44,906 nucleotides of DNA, taken from contig NZ_MUME01000078.1 in assembly GCF_002155915.1 (NCBI RefSeq), positions 1 to 44,906 on the forward strand, in the 5' to 3' direction. The position numbers were made by a program, and so were the translations under genes. Shown here in pieces: positions 33,726-44,362 of this stretch. The DNA is from Streptomyces thermovulgaris (lineage in GTDB: Bacteria > Actinomycetota > Actinomycetes > Streptomycetales > Streptomycetaceae). Every line of letters begins with the position of its first letter. Position 1 is the first letter of the stretch. A model generated the notes under the pieces. The model worked only from the letters and a program-made list of their open reading frames with translations. It made no database searches and was not told the DNA's origin.

Positions 33726-33744
33726 TTGAGTCGACAGAACTCAA
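33726..33744 (+). promoter_or_regulatory. HspR (HAIR) operator before lon
   Basis: TTGAGT (33726-33731), seven bases, then ACTCAA (33739-33744) match the HspR-associated inverted repeat CTTGAGT-N7-ACTCAAG. It ends 22 bases before the lon start. In Streptomyces lon is known to be repressed by HspR, so this fits directly. Confidence 0.85.
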
Positions 33745-33766
33745 CTTGACTGCCGAAGGGGAGATC

Positions 33767-36385
<2,619 letters not shown>

Positions 36386-36404
36386 CGGACGCGGCCGGAG
36401 GAGG

Positions 36405-36440
36405 GAAGGCCCGGGTGCCGTGAGGGAGACCCGGGCCTTC
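36405..36440 (+). terminator. Terminator after lon
   Basis: GAAGGCCCGGGT (36405-36416) and ACCCGGGCCTTC (36429-36440) form a perfect 12-bp stem, 20 bases after the lon stop. Confidence 0.88.
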
Positions 36441-36710
36441 GTCCTGCGTGGGCACGAGCCGCCGTCCTGCCGTGTGCGGACGGACGCCGTCCGGCCGGGG
36501 ACCGCCCGCGCCCGGCCGGAGCCGCGCGCACGGCAGCTGTCCGGAACGCGCACGGCATCTGTCCGAAACGGTGCCTGTACGGACGGCACCTGCCCGGTGC
36601 GAGGCCGGATTCCGCCGTCGGGCCGCGCCTGCGAAATACTGACGGAACTGCGGCGATGGCCCAGACTGGCGGAAACCTCGAGCAACGGGAAACTTCAGGC
36701 AGGGACCGAC
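36441..36710. other. Intergenic region before marR-type gene, with a 22-bp direct repeat
   Basis: No gene is seen. CGCACGGCAGCTGTCCGGAACG (36527-36548) and CGCACGGCATCTGTCCGAAACG (36549-36570) are adjacent near-identical copies with two differences. They may be binding sites for the MarR protein encoded downstream. Confidence 0.55.
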
Positions 36711-37277
36711 GTGCACGAAGACGCAAACCGCGACGGACGTGGAGCCGCATCCGGCGCGTCACCCAGGAGTGCGGACCCCCGTGGGACCGGTCCGAGCGGC
36801 ACGGATCCCCGCGGGGCAGGCCCGAGCGGTGCGGACCCGAGCGGCGCGGACCGGGAATTCCTCTCCCTGGAGCGGGAGCTGACGGTGCTGCTGCGGCGTG
36901 CCCGGGCCAATCAGAGCGAGATGGCCCGTGAGGTCCATCCCGACCTGGAGTCCGCCGCGTACGGACTGCTGGTCCGGCTGGAGGAGTGCGGCGGCCAGCG
37001 CGCCACGGACCTCGCCGCGTACATCGGCGTCGGCAAGGCCACCATGTCCCGCCAGCTGCGCGCCCTGGAGGAACTCGGCCTCGTCACCCGCGCACCGGAC
37101 CCCGCGGACGGACGGGCCTGGCTGGTGACCCTCACCGACGAGGGCCGCCGCCGGGTCGGCCGGGTGCGCGAGGCCCGCCGTGCCCGCTACGTCAGCCAGC
37201 TCGCCCACTGGGACCGCCGCGAGGTGGCCGAACTCGCCCGGCTGCTGCACCAGCTGAACCGCGTCATGGAGAAGTAG
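36711..37277 (+). CDS. MarR-family transcriptional regulator with a repeat N-terminus
   Basis: A 188-residue protein. The MarR domain is at about residues 50-188, with LESAAYGLLVRLEECGGQRATDLAAYIGVGKATMSRQLRALEELGLVTRAPDPADGRAW as the winged helix-turn-helix. The first 48 residues are extra: two copies of (A/T)DPRG(T/A)GPSG and a partial third (30-bp period in DNA from 36771). The GTG at 36711 follows GCAGGGA. A start nearer the MarR domain would remove the repeats, but no better site is seen. It is convergent with the PP2C-like gene. Confidence 0.9.
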   Translation: MHEDANRDGRGAASGASPRSADPRGTGPSGTDPRGAGPSGADPSGADREFLSLERELTVLLRRARANQSEMAREVHPDLESAAYGLLVRLEECGGQRATDLAAYIGVGKATMSRQLRALEELGLVTRAPDPADGRAWLVTLTDEGRRRVGRVREARRARYVSQLAHWDRREVAELARLLHQLNRVMEK

Positions 37278-37336
37278 CCGGCCCCGCCCGGCCGGCCGCA
37301 CGGCCCGGCCGCACGGTGCGGTCCCGCGGCCCGGCC

Positions 37337-38125
37337 TCACGGCTCGACGAACACCACCGTCGCGTCGTCGTGCGTCTTGCTGCGCCGCAGACGGATCCGT
37401 TCCTCCCGGTCGGCCGTCTCCAGGGCCCGCACCCGCTCCACCAGGGCCCGCGCCCCCTCCTTCCGCACGAGGGCGGCGCACTGCGCCCAGTCGCCCGCAC
37501 GGAAGGTCTCCACCCAGCGCGCCGCCCCGTCCGTCAGGGCGACCAGTGCGCGGACCTCGTGACGCGGCACGCTGCCCGTCACGGTCCGCTCTGCCACCGA
37601 GGGGTCCGCCGCCGCGGTGAAGAAGCCGCCCTCCTTGTTGCGGACGACGGCGTCGACGAGCGCGTCGGTGGCGAGCGAGGCCCGGGGGAGACGGGCCAGC
37701 CGGTCGTCCAGGACGGGGGTGACCGCACCGTCGGCGGACTCCAGCAGAAGCACCGAGTCGGCCAGCACCAGGTAGTCGACCGTCTCCGCCGACCAGCGGG
37801 CCAGAACGACGGTTGCCTGGGGCGTGCGCGGGTGAGAAAGGTCACAGGTTTGGGCGTGCGATTCGGCGGTACGGGCAATGGCCCGCGAAAGGATCTCCGG
37901 CAGCGTCAGATCCGGGCAGGAAACGGTCAGTTCGGTCAGCGCGCCACCGAGCCGGGCGGTGAACCACGGAACCGAATGAGAACACCCCGTGCCGGTCCTC
38001 GGCGGTGTCACTCCGTCCAGGACGACGAGGCAACCACCCTGTCCAGACATGGGCAGTCCGACGCTCGCGAAGTCCTCGTTGGGGCAGTCGTGACGACCCG
38101 GCTCCGAAACAACCTCAGTGCGCAT
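37337..38125 (-). CDS. PP2C-like protein phosphatase
   Basis: A 262-residue protein with a PP2C-like fold: NEDFASV (metal-binding Glu/Asp), VVLDGVTPP (DG metal motif), ALTDGAARWVE and DDATVVFVEP at the end. The order and spacing are those of a divergent, streptomycete-type PPM phosphatase. The ATG at 38125 gives a start of MRTEVVSEPG. Targets are unknown. It is divergent from the conservon and convergent with the MarR gene. Confidence 0.8.
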   Translation of the reverse strand: MRTEVVSEPGRHDCPNEDFASVGLPMSGQGGCLVVLDGVTPPRTGTGCSHSVPWFTARLGGALTELTVSCPDLTLPEILSRAIARTAESHAQTCDLSHPRTPQATVVLARWSAETVDYLVLADSVLLLESADGAVTPVLDDRLARLPRASLATDALVDAVVRNKEGGFFTAAADPSVAERTVTGSVPRHEVRALVALTDGAARWVETFRAGDWAQCAALVRKEGARALVERVRALETADREERIRLRRSKTHDDATVVFVEP

Positions 38126-38537
38126 CCGGCCAGTCTGCACGAGCCCTTCACCGTCTCTGCGAAAGGGGGAGGCGGGCCGGGAAGGGACACGGGAACACGG
38201 CCCGGTCATCCGATTTGCGCGAAAATGAGGGGCTTTTGGGAAGGTGTAGCGGCAAATATTGCCAAAGCCTGCCGCAGACGTCCAACCGGCTCGCCGCACA
38301 CGCCCTTCGCCGCCGAAGGAAGAACTTGCCCGCCAACTCTCCTCCGGGGTTCACTCCTTCGGGTGGCCGGTCGGACGATGCGGGACCGACGCCCACCGGC
38401 ACTGGGAGGGTCGGGAACCGGCACGGGTCCCCCGCTCGAGACTCGAGCGGAGCCGGAGCGCGGGGGGAGGGTGTACGCACCTGTCCGCGCCGGCCGACGC
38501 GGGCACCACCCGGGCCCATGGGTACACGAGTACAGGA
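38126..38537. other. Divergent region between PP2C-like gene and conservon
   Basis: About 410 bases holding the promoters for both. An AT-richer spot (GGCAAATATTGCC, an inverted repeat GGCAA/TTGCC) near 38251-38263 may be a binding site. No gene is seen. Confidence 0.5.
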
Positions 38538-41477
38538 ATGCGAGCACCGGTGCAGAAGACGCGGCTTCGGCGCACAGGCAAGCAGACGGCCTCGGCAGCA
38601 GAACCGGAGCAGACGCCCGGCACGCCCGGCACGCCGGGAAAGGCCGGAGCGTCCGGCGCACCCGGAAAGCCCAACACCCCCGGCGCGTCCGCCGTTCCCG
38701 TCGGCAGGGGCCGTCCCACGCACGTACGCAACCGTCTGATCGCGGCCGTCGCCGTGGTGGCCGCCGCCGTGGCGGGCGCCGGCGCCCCCTCGGTGATCGC
38801 CGCCTCCGGGCAGCTGCACGACTCCCAGAACCTGGTGACGCTCGCCGAGCGGACCCAGAGCGCGCTCACCCTCGCCCACTCGCTCGCCGACGAGCGCGAC
38901 GAGGTCACCTCCTACCTCGCCGCCGGCCGTCCCAAGACCAAGGCGCCCTCGCAGCAGCGCAGCGCCCGGGTGGACCGCCAGGTCGACGAGCTGCGCTCCG
39001 ACCCCGGCACACCCGCCTGGCTGCGCAAGGACCTCGACGGCATCGCCGCCGTGCGCCGTTCCGCGCTGACCGGGCAGAACAGCGCCCTGCAGGTCCACCA
39101 GGCGTACTCCGCCGCCATCGCCGACCTGCACAGGCTGGCCGAGCAGCTGGCCGAGCGGATGCCGGCCCGCGCCGGTTCCGGGGCGTACGCGCTCGCCGAG
39201 CTCGACACGGCCGTCCAGCAGGCCGCCGCCGCCCGCGGACTGCTGCTCGCCGCCCTGAACGTCCCCAGCTCCAGCCAGACCGTCATCGACCCGGTCACCG
39301 GCCTGCCCACGCAGGTCAGCAGCTCCTCCGAGTCCGACACCAAGCAGCGCGACGCCCTCAGCGCCGCCGCCCAGCAGGCCCAGCTGCGCTCCGACGCGGC
39401 CCTCGCCGCGTTCCGCGACATCGCGCCCCAGTCCGCCCTGACCTCGTACGACTCCACCGTGACCGGGCCCGAGGTCGACTCCGCCGAGAAGTACCTCACC
39501 TCCCTCACCGACCAGCCGACGCTCTCCGACAGCGACCTGAGCATCAGCGTCAAGAAGGCCGACGCCGCGCTCAGCGCCCGCGTCGACCTGATGCGCGGCG
39601 TGGAGTCCTCCCTCTACGACCGCCGCACCAAGGAGCTGGAGAAGCTCCGCGACGACGACGTCACCGCACTGGAGATCCGCATCGCCCTGCTCGGCGGGCT
39701 GCTGCTGGTCACCATCGGCATCACCACCGCGCTCGCCCGCACGCTGACCCGCCCGCTGGCGGTGCTGCGCCGGGGCTCGGCCCGCCTGGCCGGCGCGGCC
39801 GACCCGGCCGCCGAGGAACCGGTCAAGTTCACCGGCCGCAACGACGAGTTCGCTCAGGTCGTCCGCTCCGTCAACGCCCTGCACGCGAAGGCCGTCGCCC
39901 TCGCCGAGCGGGTCGCCACCCTGGAGGCCGACCGCAAGCACCTGGTCGGCCAGCGCCAGAAGATGGCCGACGCCCGCGAGGAACTCCAGGCCGAGCTGAA
40001 CCGGTCCACCAAGCGGCTGGAGCAGCTGCGCGCCGGCATCGGCGGCACCTTCGTCAACCTGGCGCTGCGCACGCTCGGCCTGGTCGAGCGGCAGCTCACC
40101 GTCATCGAGGGCCTGGAGAACAGCGAGCAGGACCCGGACCGTCTGTCCACGCTGTTCAAGCTCGACCACTTCGCCACGGTCATGCGCCGGCACAGCGAGA
40201 ACCTCCTGGTGCTGGCCGGCACCGAGCACGTCCAGCACACCGCCGGACCGGTCCCGCTGGTCGACGTCGTCCGGGCCGCGGTCAGCGAGATCGAGCGCTA
40301 CGAACGCGTCCGCATCGCCGCGCTGCCGCCGCGCACCCATGTGGCCGGCTTCGCCGCGGACGACCTGTCCCACCTGCTGGCCGAACTCATGGAGAACGCC
40401 ACGTCGTTCTCCCCGCCCGAGCAGCCCGTCGAGGTCTCCGGCTGGCTCCTGGAGAGCGGCGAGGTCATGCTCTCCGTCCAGGACGAGGGCATCGGCATCT
40501 CCGCCGACCGGCTGAAGCGCCTCAACGCCCGTCTCGCCGACTTCGATCCGGAGTCCCCCTACGACCAGGAGAGCGAGGACGGCCTGGGCCTTGGCCTCTA
40601 CGTCGTCGCCCGCCTCGCCCACCGCCACGGTGTGCGCGTCCAGCTGCGCGAGCAGAAGCAGGGCGGTACCGCGGCGGTCGTGGTCGTCCCCAAGACCCTT
40701 CTGGCGTCCGCCCCCGCCTCCTCCGCCAAGCCCTCCGACACCTCCACCGTGTCCCTGCCGGGCGCCGACGCCGAGGCCAACTCCAACGTCCTCCCCACCC
40801 GCACCCAGCCGGGGAAGCCGGCCGCGCAGGAGCAGTCCGCGACGAAGGAGCCGGCCGAGAAGGAGTCCGCGCAGAAGCCGGCCGCGCAGGAGGCCGAGGA
40901 GCCCCCGGCGAAGCCGGCCGCGCAGGAGTCCGAGGAGCCCTCGGAGAAGAAGCCGGCCGCGGAGGAGCCGGCCGAGACGACGATGGAGCTTCTGCTTCCG
41001 TCCCCGGCGCAGGAGCAGTCCCCGGACCAGCCGGCCTCCGGGAAGCCGGCCGCGCAGCAGCCGGACTCGAAGGAATCGGCCCCCACGTCCGCACCCGCCG
41101 ACGGCGAGCAGCCCTCGCAGGGGCCGTCCGCACCCGGCCACGAGACCCGCACGGACGGCGCGGGGGAGAACGCCCCGGCCGACAACGAAGGCGAAGCCGA
41201 GACCACGACCGGCAACGACGCCGAGGTCGAGGCCGAGCACCAGCGCACCCCCGATGCGGCACAGGAACCCGTCACTGCCAAGGGCCTGCCCAAGCGCACA
41301 CCCAGGATCACTGCCCCCACCACCCCGCCCCGTCAGCGCAGTGCCTCCGTCAACGCCGAGGAACTGCGCCGCCGCCTCGGCGGCTTCCAGCGGGGAGCGA
41401 AGGCGGGTTACCGCGACGTGGAGGCGGAAATCGCAGACCGGAAAAAGGGGGGCACAGTCGAGGAGGCAAGCAGTTGA
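38538..41477 (+). CDS. cvnA: Conservon sensor kinase CvnA (nitrate/sulfonate-sensing-type histidine kinase)
   Basis: A 979-residue kinase. The first 60 residues contain collagen-like GTPGTPGKAGASGAPG repeats. A membrane helix follows at about 65-88, then an extracellular four-helix NIT-like sensor, a second helix (IRIALLGGLLLVTIGITTALA) and a HAMP-like segment. The kinase core follows, with LDHFATVMRRHSENLLVL, N-box ELMENATSFSPP and glycine boxes DEGIGIS and GLGLGLYVV. The last 260 residues are Ala/Pro/Glu/Gln-rich and disordered. It heads the four-gene conservon. CvnA works with CvnB-D in a membrane complex likened to G-protein-coupled systems. The ATG at 38538 has only a weak AGGA before it. 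Confidence 0.92.
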   Translation: MRAPVQKTRLRRTGKQTASAAEPEQTPGTPGTPGKAGASGAPGKPNTPGASAVPVGRGRPTHVRNRLIAAVAVVAAAVAGAGAPSVIAASGQLHDSQNLVTLAERTQSALTLAHSLADERDEVTSYLAAGRPKTKAPSQQRSARVDRQVDELRSDPGTPAWLRKDLDGIAAVRRSALTGQNSALQVHQAYSAAIADLHRLAEQLAERMPARAGSGAYALAELDTAVQQAAAARGLLLAALNVPSSSQTVIDPVTGLPTQVSSSSESDTKQRDALSAAAQQAQLRSDAALAAFRDIAPQSALTSYDSTVTGPEVDSAEKYLTSLTDQPTLSDSDLSISVKKADAALSARVDLMRGVESSLYDRRTKELEKLRDDDVTALEIRIALLGGLLLVTIGITTALARTLTRPLAVLRRGSARLAGAADPAAEEPVKFTGRNDEFAQVVRSVNALHAKAVALAERVATLEADRKHLVGQRQKMADAREELQAELNRSTKRLEQLRAGIGGTFVNLALRTLGLVERQLTVIEGLENSEQDPDRLSTLFKLDHFATVMRRHSENLLVLAGTEHVQHTAGPVPLVDVVRAAVSEIERYERVRIAALPPRTHVAGFAADDLSHLLAELMENATSFSPPEQPVEVSGWLLESGEVMLSVQDEGIGISADRLKRLNARLADFDPESPYDQESEDGLGLGLYVVARLAHRHGVRVQLREQKQGGTAAVVVVPKTLLASAPASSAKPSDTSTVSLPGADAEANSNVLPTRTQPGKPAAQEQSATKEPAEKESAQKPAAQEAEEPPAKPAAQESEEPSEKKPAAEEPAETTMELLLPSPAQEQSPDQPASGKPAAQQPDSKESAPTSAPADGEQPSQGPSAPGHETRTDGAGENAPADNEGEAETTTGNDAEVEAEHQRTPDAAQEPVTAKGLPKRTPRITAPTTPPRQRSASVNAEELRRRLGGFQRGAKAGYRDVEAEIADRKKGGTVEEASS

Positions 41478-41989
41478 CCGCGCCCAGCACCTTCGGACTG
41501 AGCAGTGAGGCCCGCAACCTGCACTGGCTGCTGAACAATCTCGTGGAGGAGGTCCCCGGCATCCGGTCCGTCGCCGTGGTCTCCTCCGACGGCCTGCTGC
41601 TCCTGTCCTCCGACCCGGACCAGAACGACGAGGCCCGCCAGGCCCGCGAAACACCGCGCACCGGCCCCCGCGGCTCCTCCGCCGACCTCGCCACCATCGT
41701 CTCCGGCATCGGCAGCCTCACCGTGGGCGCCGCCAAGCTGATGGAGTTCGGTGCCGTCAAGCACACCATGGTCGCGATGGAGGAGGGCAGCCTGTTCGTC
41801 ATGTCGATCAGCGACGGCTCGCTGCTCGGCGTCCACGGCTCCCCGGACTGCGACATGAGCGTCGTCGCGTACCACCTGGCGCTCTTCGTGGGCCGCGCCG
41901 GACACGTCCTGACGCCGGAACTCCGCGACGAACTGCGCAGATCCCTGGAGACCGAGGCCGGCGAGACCCGTCAAGGGGCGGCTCAGTGA
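41474..41989 (+). CDS. cvnB: Conservon Roadblock/LC7 protein CvnB
   Basis: A 171-residue Roadblock/LC7-domain protein: NLHWLLNNLVEEVPGIRSVAVVSSDGLLLLSS, then VKHTMVAMEEGSLFVMSIS and DMSVVAYHLALFV. It begins at TTG 41474, whose bases overlap the cvnA TGA, after GAGGAGG; no ATG or GTG lies near. It should bind CvnD and act as its regulator (MglB-like). The middle is longer than usual by a short loop (RETPRTGPRGSS). Confidence 0.93.
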   Translation: MTAPSTFGLSSEARNLHWLLNNLVEEVPGIRSVAVVSSDGLLLLSSDPDQNDEARQARETPRTGPRGSSADLATIVSGIGSLTVGAAKLMEFGAVKHTMVAMEEGSLFVMSISDGSLLGVHGSPDCDMSVVAYHLALFVGRAGHVLTPELRDELRRSLETEAGETRQGAAQ

Positions 41990-42396
41990 GCGACACCCAG
42001 AAGAAGCTTCCCGTCCGCGGCGCCGACCGCAAACCCGCCCGGGTCCGTCCCTACACGCTCACCGGCGGTCGCACCCGCTTCGGTCATGTCCTCCTCGTGG
42101 AGACGTTCGTGGCCGCGCTGGAGGCGCCCGAGAAGCGCAAGGAACTCGAGAAAGGTTCCCTCGCCACCCGGGTCACCCCGGAGATGCAGGCCATCGTCGA
42201 ACTGTGCCGCCGTATGCGTACGGTGGCCGAGATCGCCGCGCTGCTGAAGATGCCGCTCGGCGTGGTCCGCGTGCTCCTGAGCGACCTCGCGGACCAGGGA
42301 AGGATTCGTGTGTACGGAACCGGGACCGGCCACGGCACGGGCCGTCCGGACCGCGCTCTGCTGGAAAGGGTGCTGAGTGGACTCCGCCGTCTCTGA
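41986..42396 (+). CDS. cvnC: Conservon DUF742 protein CvnC
   Basis: A 136-residue DUF742 protein: RPYTLTGGRTRF, VTPEMQAIVELCRRMRTVAEIAALLKMPLGVVRVLLSDLADQGRIRVY, with a winged-helix-like pattern in the second half. The GTG at 41986 overlaps the cvnB stop (GTGA). Its last 20 bases overlap the start of cvnD, so the three small genes are tightly coupled. Confidence 0.93.
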   Translation: MSDTQKKLPVRGADRKPARVRPYTLTGGRTRFGHVLLVETFVAALEAPEKRKELEKGSLATRVTPEMQAIVELCRRMRTVAEIAALLKMPLGVVRVLLSDLADQGRIRVYGTGTGHGTGRPDRALLERVLSGLRRL

Positions 42397-43030
42397 CTCC
42401 GCCGTCACCGACGCCCCCGGCGTCGCCCCGCTCGTCGACGAGCCCGACGAGGAGTTGAAGTCCTGGCAGACGGATCGCACCCGTGCCCCGATCGCCACCA
42501 AGATCGTGGTGGCCGGCGGCTTCGGCGTGGGCAAGACCACGCTGGTCGGCGCCGTCTCGGAGATCACGCCGCTGCAGACCGAGGCGTTGATGACCGAGGC
42601 GAGCGAGGGGACCGACGACCTCACCGCCACACCGGGCAAGGTGACCACCACGGTCGCCATGGACTACGGCCGCATCACGCTCGACGACGACCTGGTGCTC
42701 TACCTGTTCGGCACGCCGGGCCAGCAGCGGTTCTGGTTCATGTGGGACGACCTGGTGCGCGGTGCCATCGGCGCCGTGGTCATGGCCGACACCCGTCGGC
42801 TGAAGGACTGCTTCCCCGCACTGGACTACTTCGAGAGCTGCGGACTGCCGTACGTCGTCGCGGTCAACCACTTCGACGGCAGCGAGCTGTACGAGCCGGA
42901 GGACGTGCGGGAGGCATTGACGATTCCCGCGCACATACCTGTCATGATCATGGATGCCCGGCGGCGGAGTTCGGTCATCGAGACCCTGCTGGCCCTCGTG
43001 GCTCACGCCCTTGAGGAGACCCCCGAGTAG
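42377..43030 (+). CDS. cvnD: Conservon GTPase CvnD
   Basis: A 217-residue Ras-like GTPase of the MglA/CvnD type. The P-loop is GGFGVGKTT, switch II is GTPGQQRFWFMW, and the guanine specificity motif is NHFD in place of NKxD. The N-terminal 30 residues are acidic. The GTG at 42377 lies inside cvnC (20-base overlap). CvnB probably controls its nucleotide state. The monooxygenase gene begins 69 bases downstream and is the likely effector gene of this conservon. Confidence 0.94.
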   Translation: MDSAVSDSAVTDAPGVAPLVDEPDEELKSWQTDRTRAPIATKIVVAGGFGVGKTTLVGAVSEITPLQTEALMTEASEGTDDLTATPGKVTTTVAMDYGRITLDDDLVLYLFGTPGQQRFWFMWDDLVRGAIGAVVMADTRRLKDCFPALDYFESCGLPYVVAVNHFDGSELYEPEDVREALTIPAHIPVMIMDARRRSSVIETLLALVAHALEETPE

Positions 43031-43099
43031 GACCCGCAGGCCCCGTCCCGCGAGCAGCCAGCCAGCGAGTAGCCCCGAGTCGTAGGAGGCAGCACCCGT

Positions 43100-44362
43100 A
43101 TGCGGAGAATACTCATCGTGGGGGCCGGCCAGTCCGGTCTCCAGCTCGCCCTCGGTCTTCAGTCGCACGGGTACGACGTCACCCTGATGTCGAACCGGAC
43201 CGCGGACGAGATCCGCTCGGGTCGGGTCATGTCGACGCAGTGCATGTTCCACACCGCCCTGCAGCACGAGCGTGACCTGGGCCTGAACTTCTGGGAGCCC
43301 CAGACCCCGAACATCGAGGGCCTGGGGATCTCGGTCGCCGCGCCCGGCTCCCACGACCCGGGCCCCACCCAGCGCGCGATCGACTGGGTGGGCAAGCTGG
43401 ACGGGTACGCGCAGTCGGTCGACCAGCGGGTGAAGATGTCCGGCTGGATGGAGACCTTCGCGGAGCGCGGCGGCCAGCTGGTCATCCACGGTGCCACGGT
43501 CGGCGACCTGGACTACTTCTCCCGGACGTACGACCTCGTGCTCGTCGCGGCGGGCAAGGGCGAGCTGGTGTCGATGTTCGAGCGGGACGCCTCCCGCTCC
43601 CCGTACAGCGAGCCGCAGCGCGCACTGGCGGTGGCGTATGTGCACGGTCTGGCCCCGCGCCCGGAGCACCCGGACTTCGACGCGGTCCGCTGCAACATCG
43701 TCCCCGGTGTCGGCGAGATGTTCATCATGCCGACCTACACCCTCTCCGGCCGCGCCGACATCCTCTTCTGGGAGGGCATCCCCGGCGGCCCGCTCGACGT
43801 CTTCCGCGGCGTCAAGGACCCCAGCGAGCACCTGAAGCTGACGCTGGACCTCATGAAGACGTTCCTGCCCTGGGAGTACGCGCGGACCACCGACGTCGAG
43901 CTCACCGACGCGAACGGCGTCCTGGCCGGCCGCTACGCCCCGACCGTGCGCAAGCCGATCGGCCGTCTGCCCGGCGGCGGGGCGGTCCTCGGTGTGGCGG
44001 ACGTCGTCGTCGCCAACGACCCGATCACCGGTCAGGGCTCCAACTCGGCCTCCAAGTGCGCCGCCACCTACCTGGCGTCGATCCTCGAGCGCGGCGACAA
44101 GCCGTTCGACGAGGAGTGGATGCAGCAGACGTTCGACCGCTACTGGGACACCGCCCAGCACGTCGTCAAGTGGACGAACGCCATGCTGGCCCCGCCGCCC
44201 GAGCACGTCCTGGACATCCTCGGGGCGGCCGGCGAGTTCCCGCGGATCGCCCACCGCTTCGTCAACTGCTTCGACAACCCGGCCGACCTGGAGAACTTCT
44301 TCTTCGACCCGGACAAGGCCCGGGCCTATCTGGCCGAGGTCTCCGGGGCCTCCGCCGCGTAG
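43100..44362 (+). CDS. Styrene/indole monooxygenase-family flavoprotein
   Basis: A 420-residue FAD monooxygenase. The FAD Rossmann motif is ILIVGAGQSGLQLALGL at the start. The second FAD motif GVADVVVANDPITGQGSNSASK and the SMO-type central region DILFWEGIPGGPLDVF identify the styrene/indole monooxygenase family (StyA-like), which epoxidises aromatic alkenes using FADH2 supplied by a separate reductase. No reductase gene is next to it. The ATG at 43100 has a good GTAGGAGG ribosome-binding site. It follows the conservon on the same strand. Confidence 0.9.
   Translation: MRRILIVGAGQSGLQLALGLQSHGYDVTLMSNRTADEIRSGRVMSTQCMFHTALQHERDLGLNFWEPQTPNIEGLGISVAAPGSHDPGPTQRAIDWVGKLDGYAQSVDQRVKMSGWMETFAERGGQLVIHGATVGDLDYFSRTYDLVLVAAGKGELVSMFERDASRSPYSEPQRALAVAYVHGLAPRPEHPDFDAVRCNIVPGVGEMFIMPTYTLSGRADILFWEGIPGGPLDVFRGVKDPSEHLKLTLDLMKTFLPWEYARTTDVELTDANGVLAGRYAPTVRKPIGRLPGGGAVLGVADVVVANDPITGQGSNSASKCAATYLASILERGDKPFDEEWMQQTFDRYWDTAQHVVKWTNAMLAPPPEHVLDILGAAGEFPRIAHRFVNCFDNPADLENFFFDPDKARAYLAEVSGASAA

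Noticed and set aside
38520..38525. GGGTAC just before cvnA
   Set aside because: It lies 12 bases from the start codon and has no matching -35 element at 14-16 bases.
36986..41989. Plus-strand open frame running through the MarR, PP2C and CvnA region into cvnB
   Set aside because: It is out of frame with the recognisable MarR and CvnA domains; only the CvnB end is real, with its own TTG start.
43031..43099. Terminator between cvnD and the monooxygenase
   Set aside because: The repeats (CAGCCAGCCAGCGAG) do not form a convincing stem.
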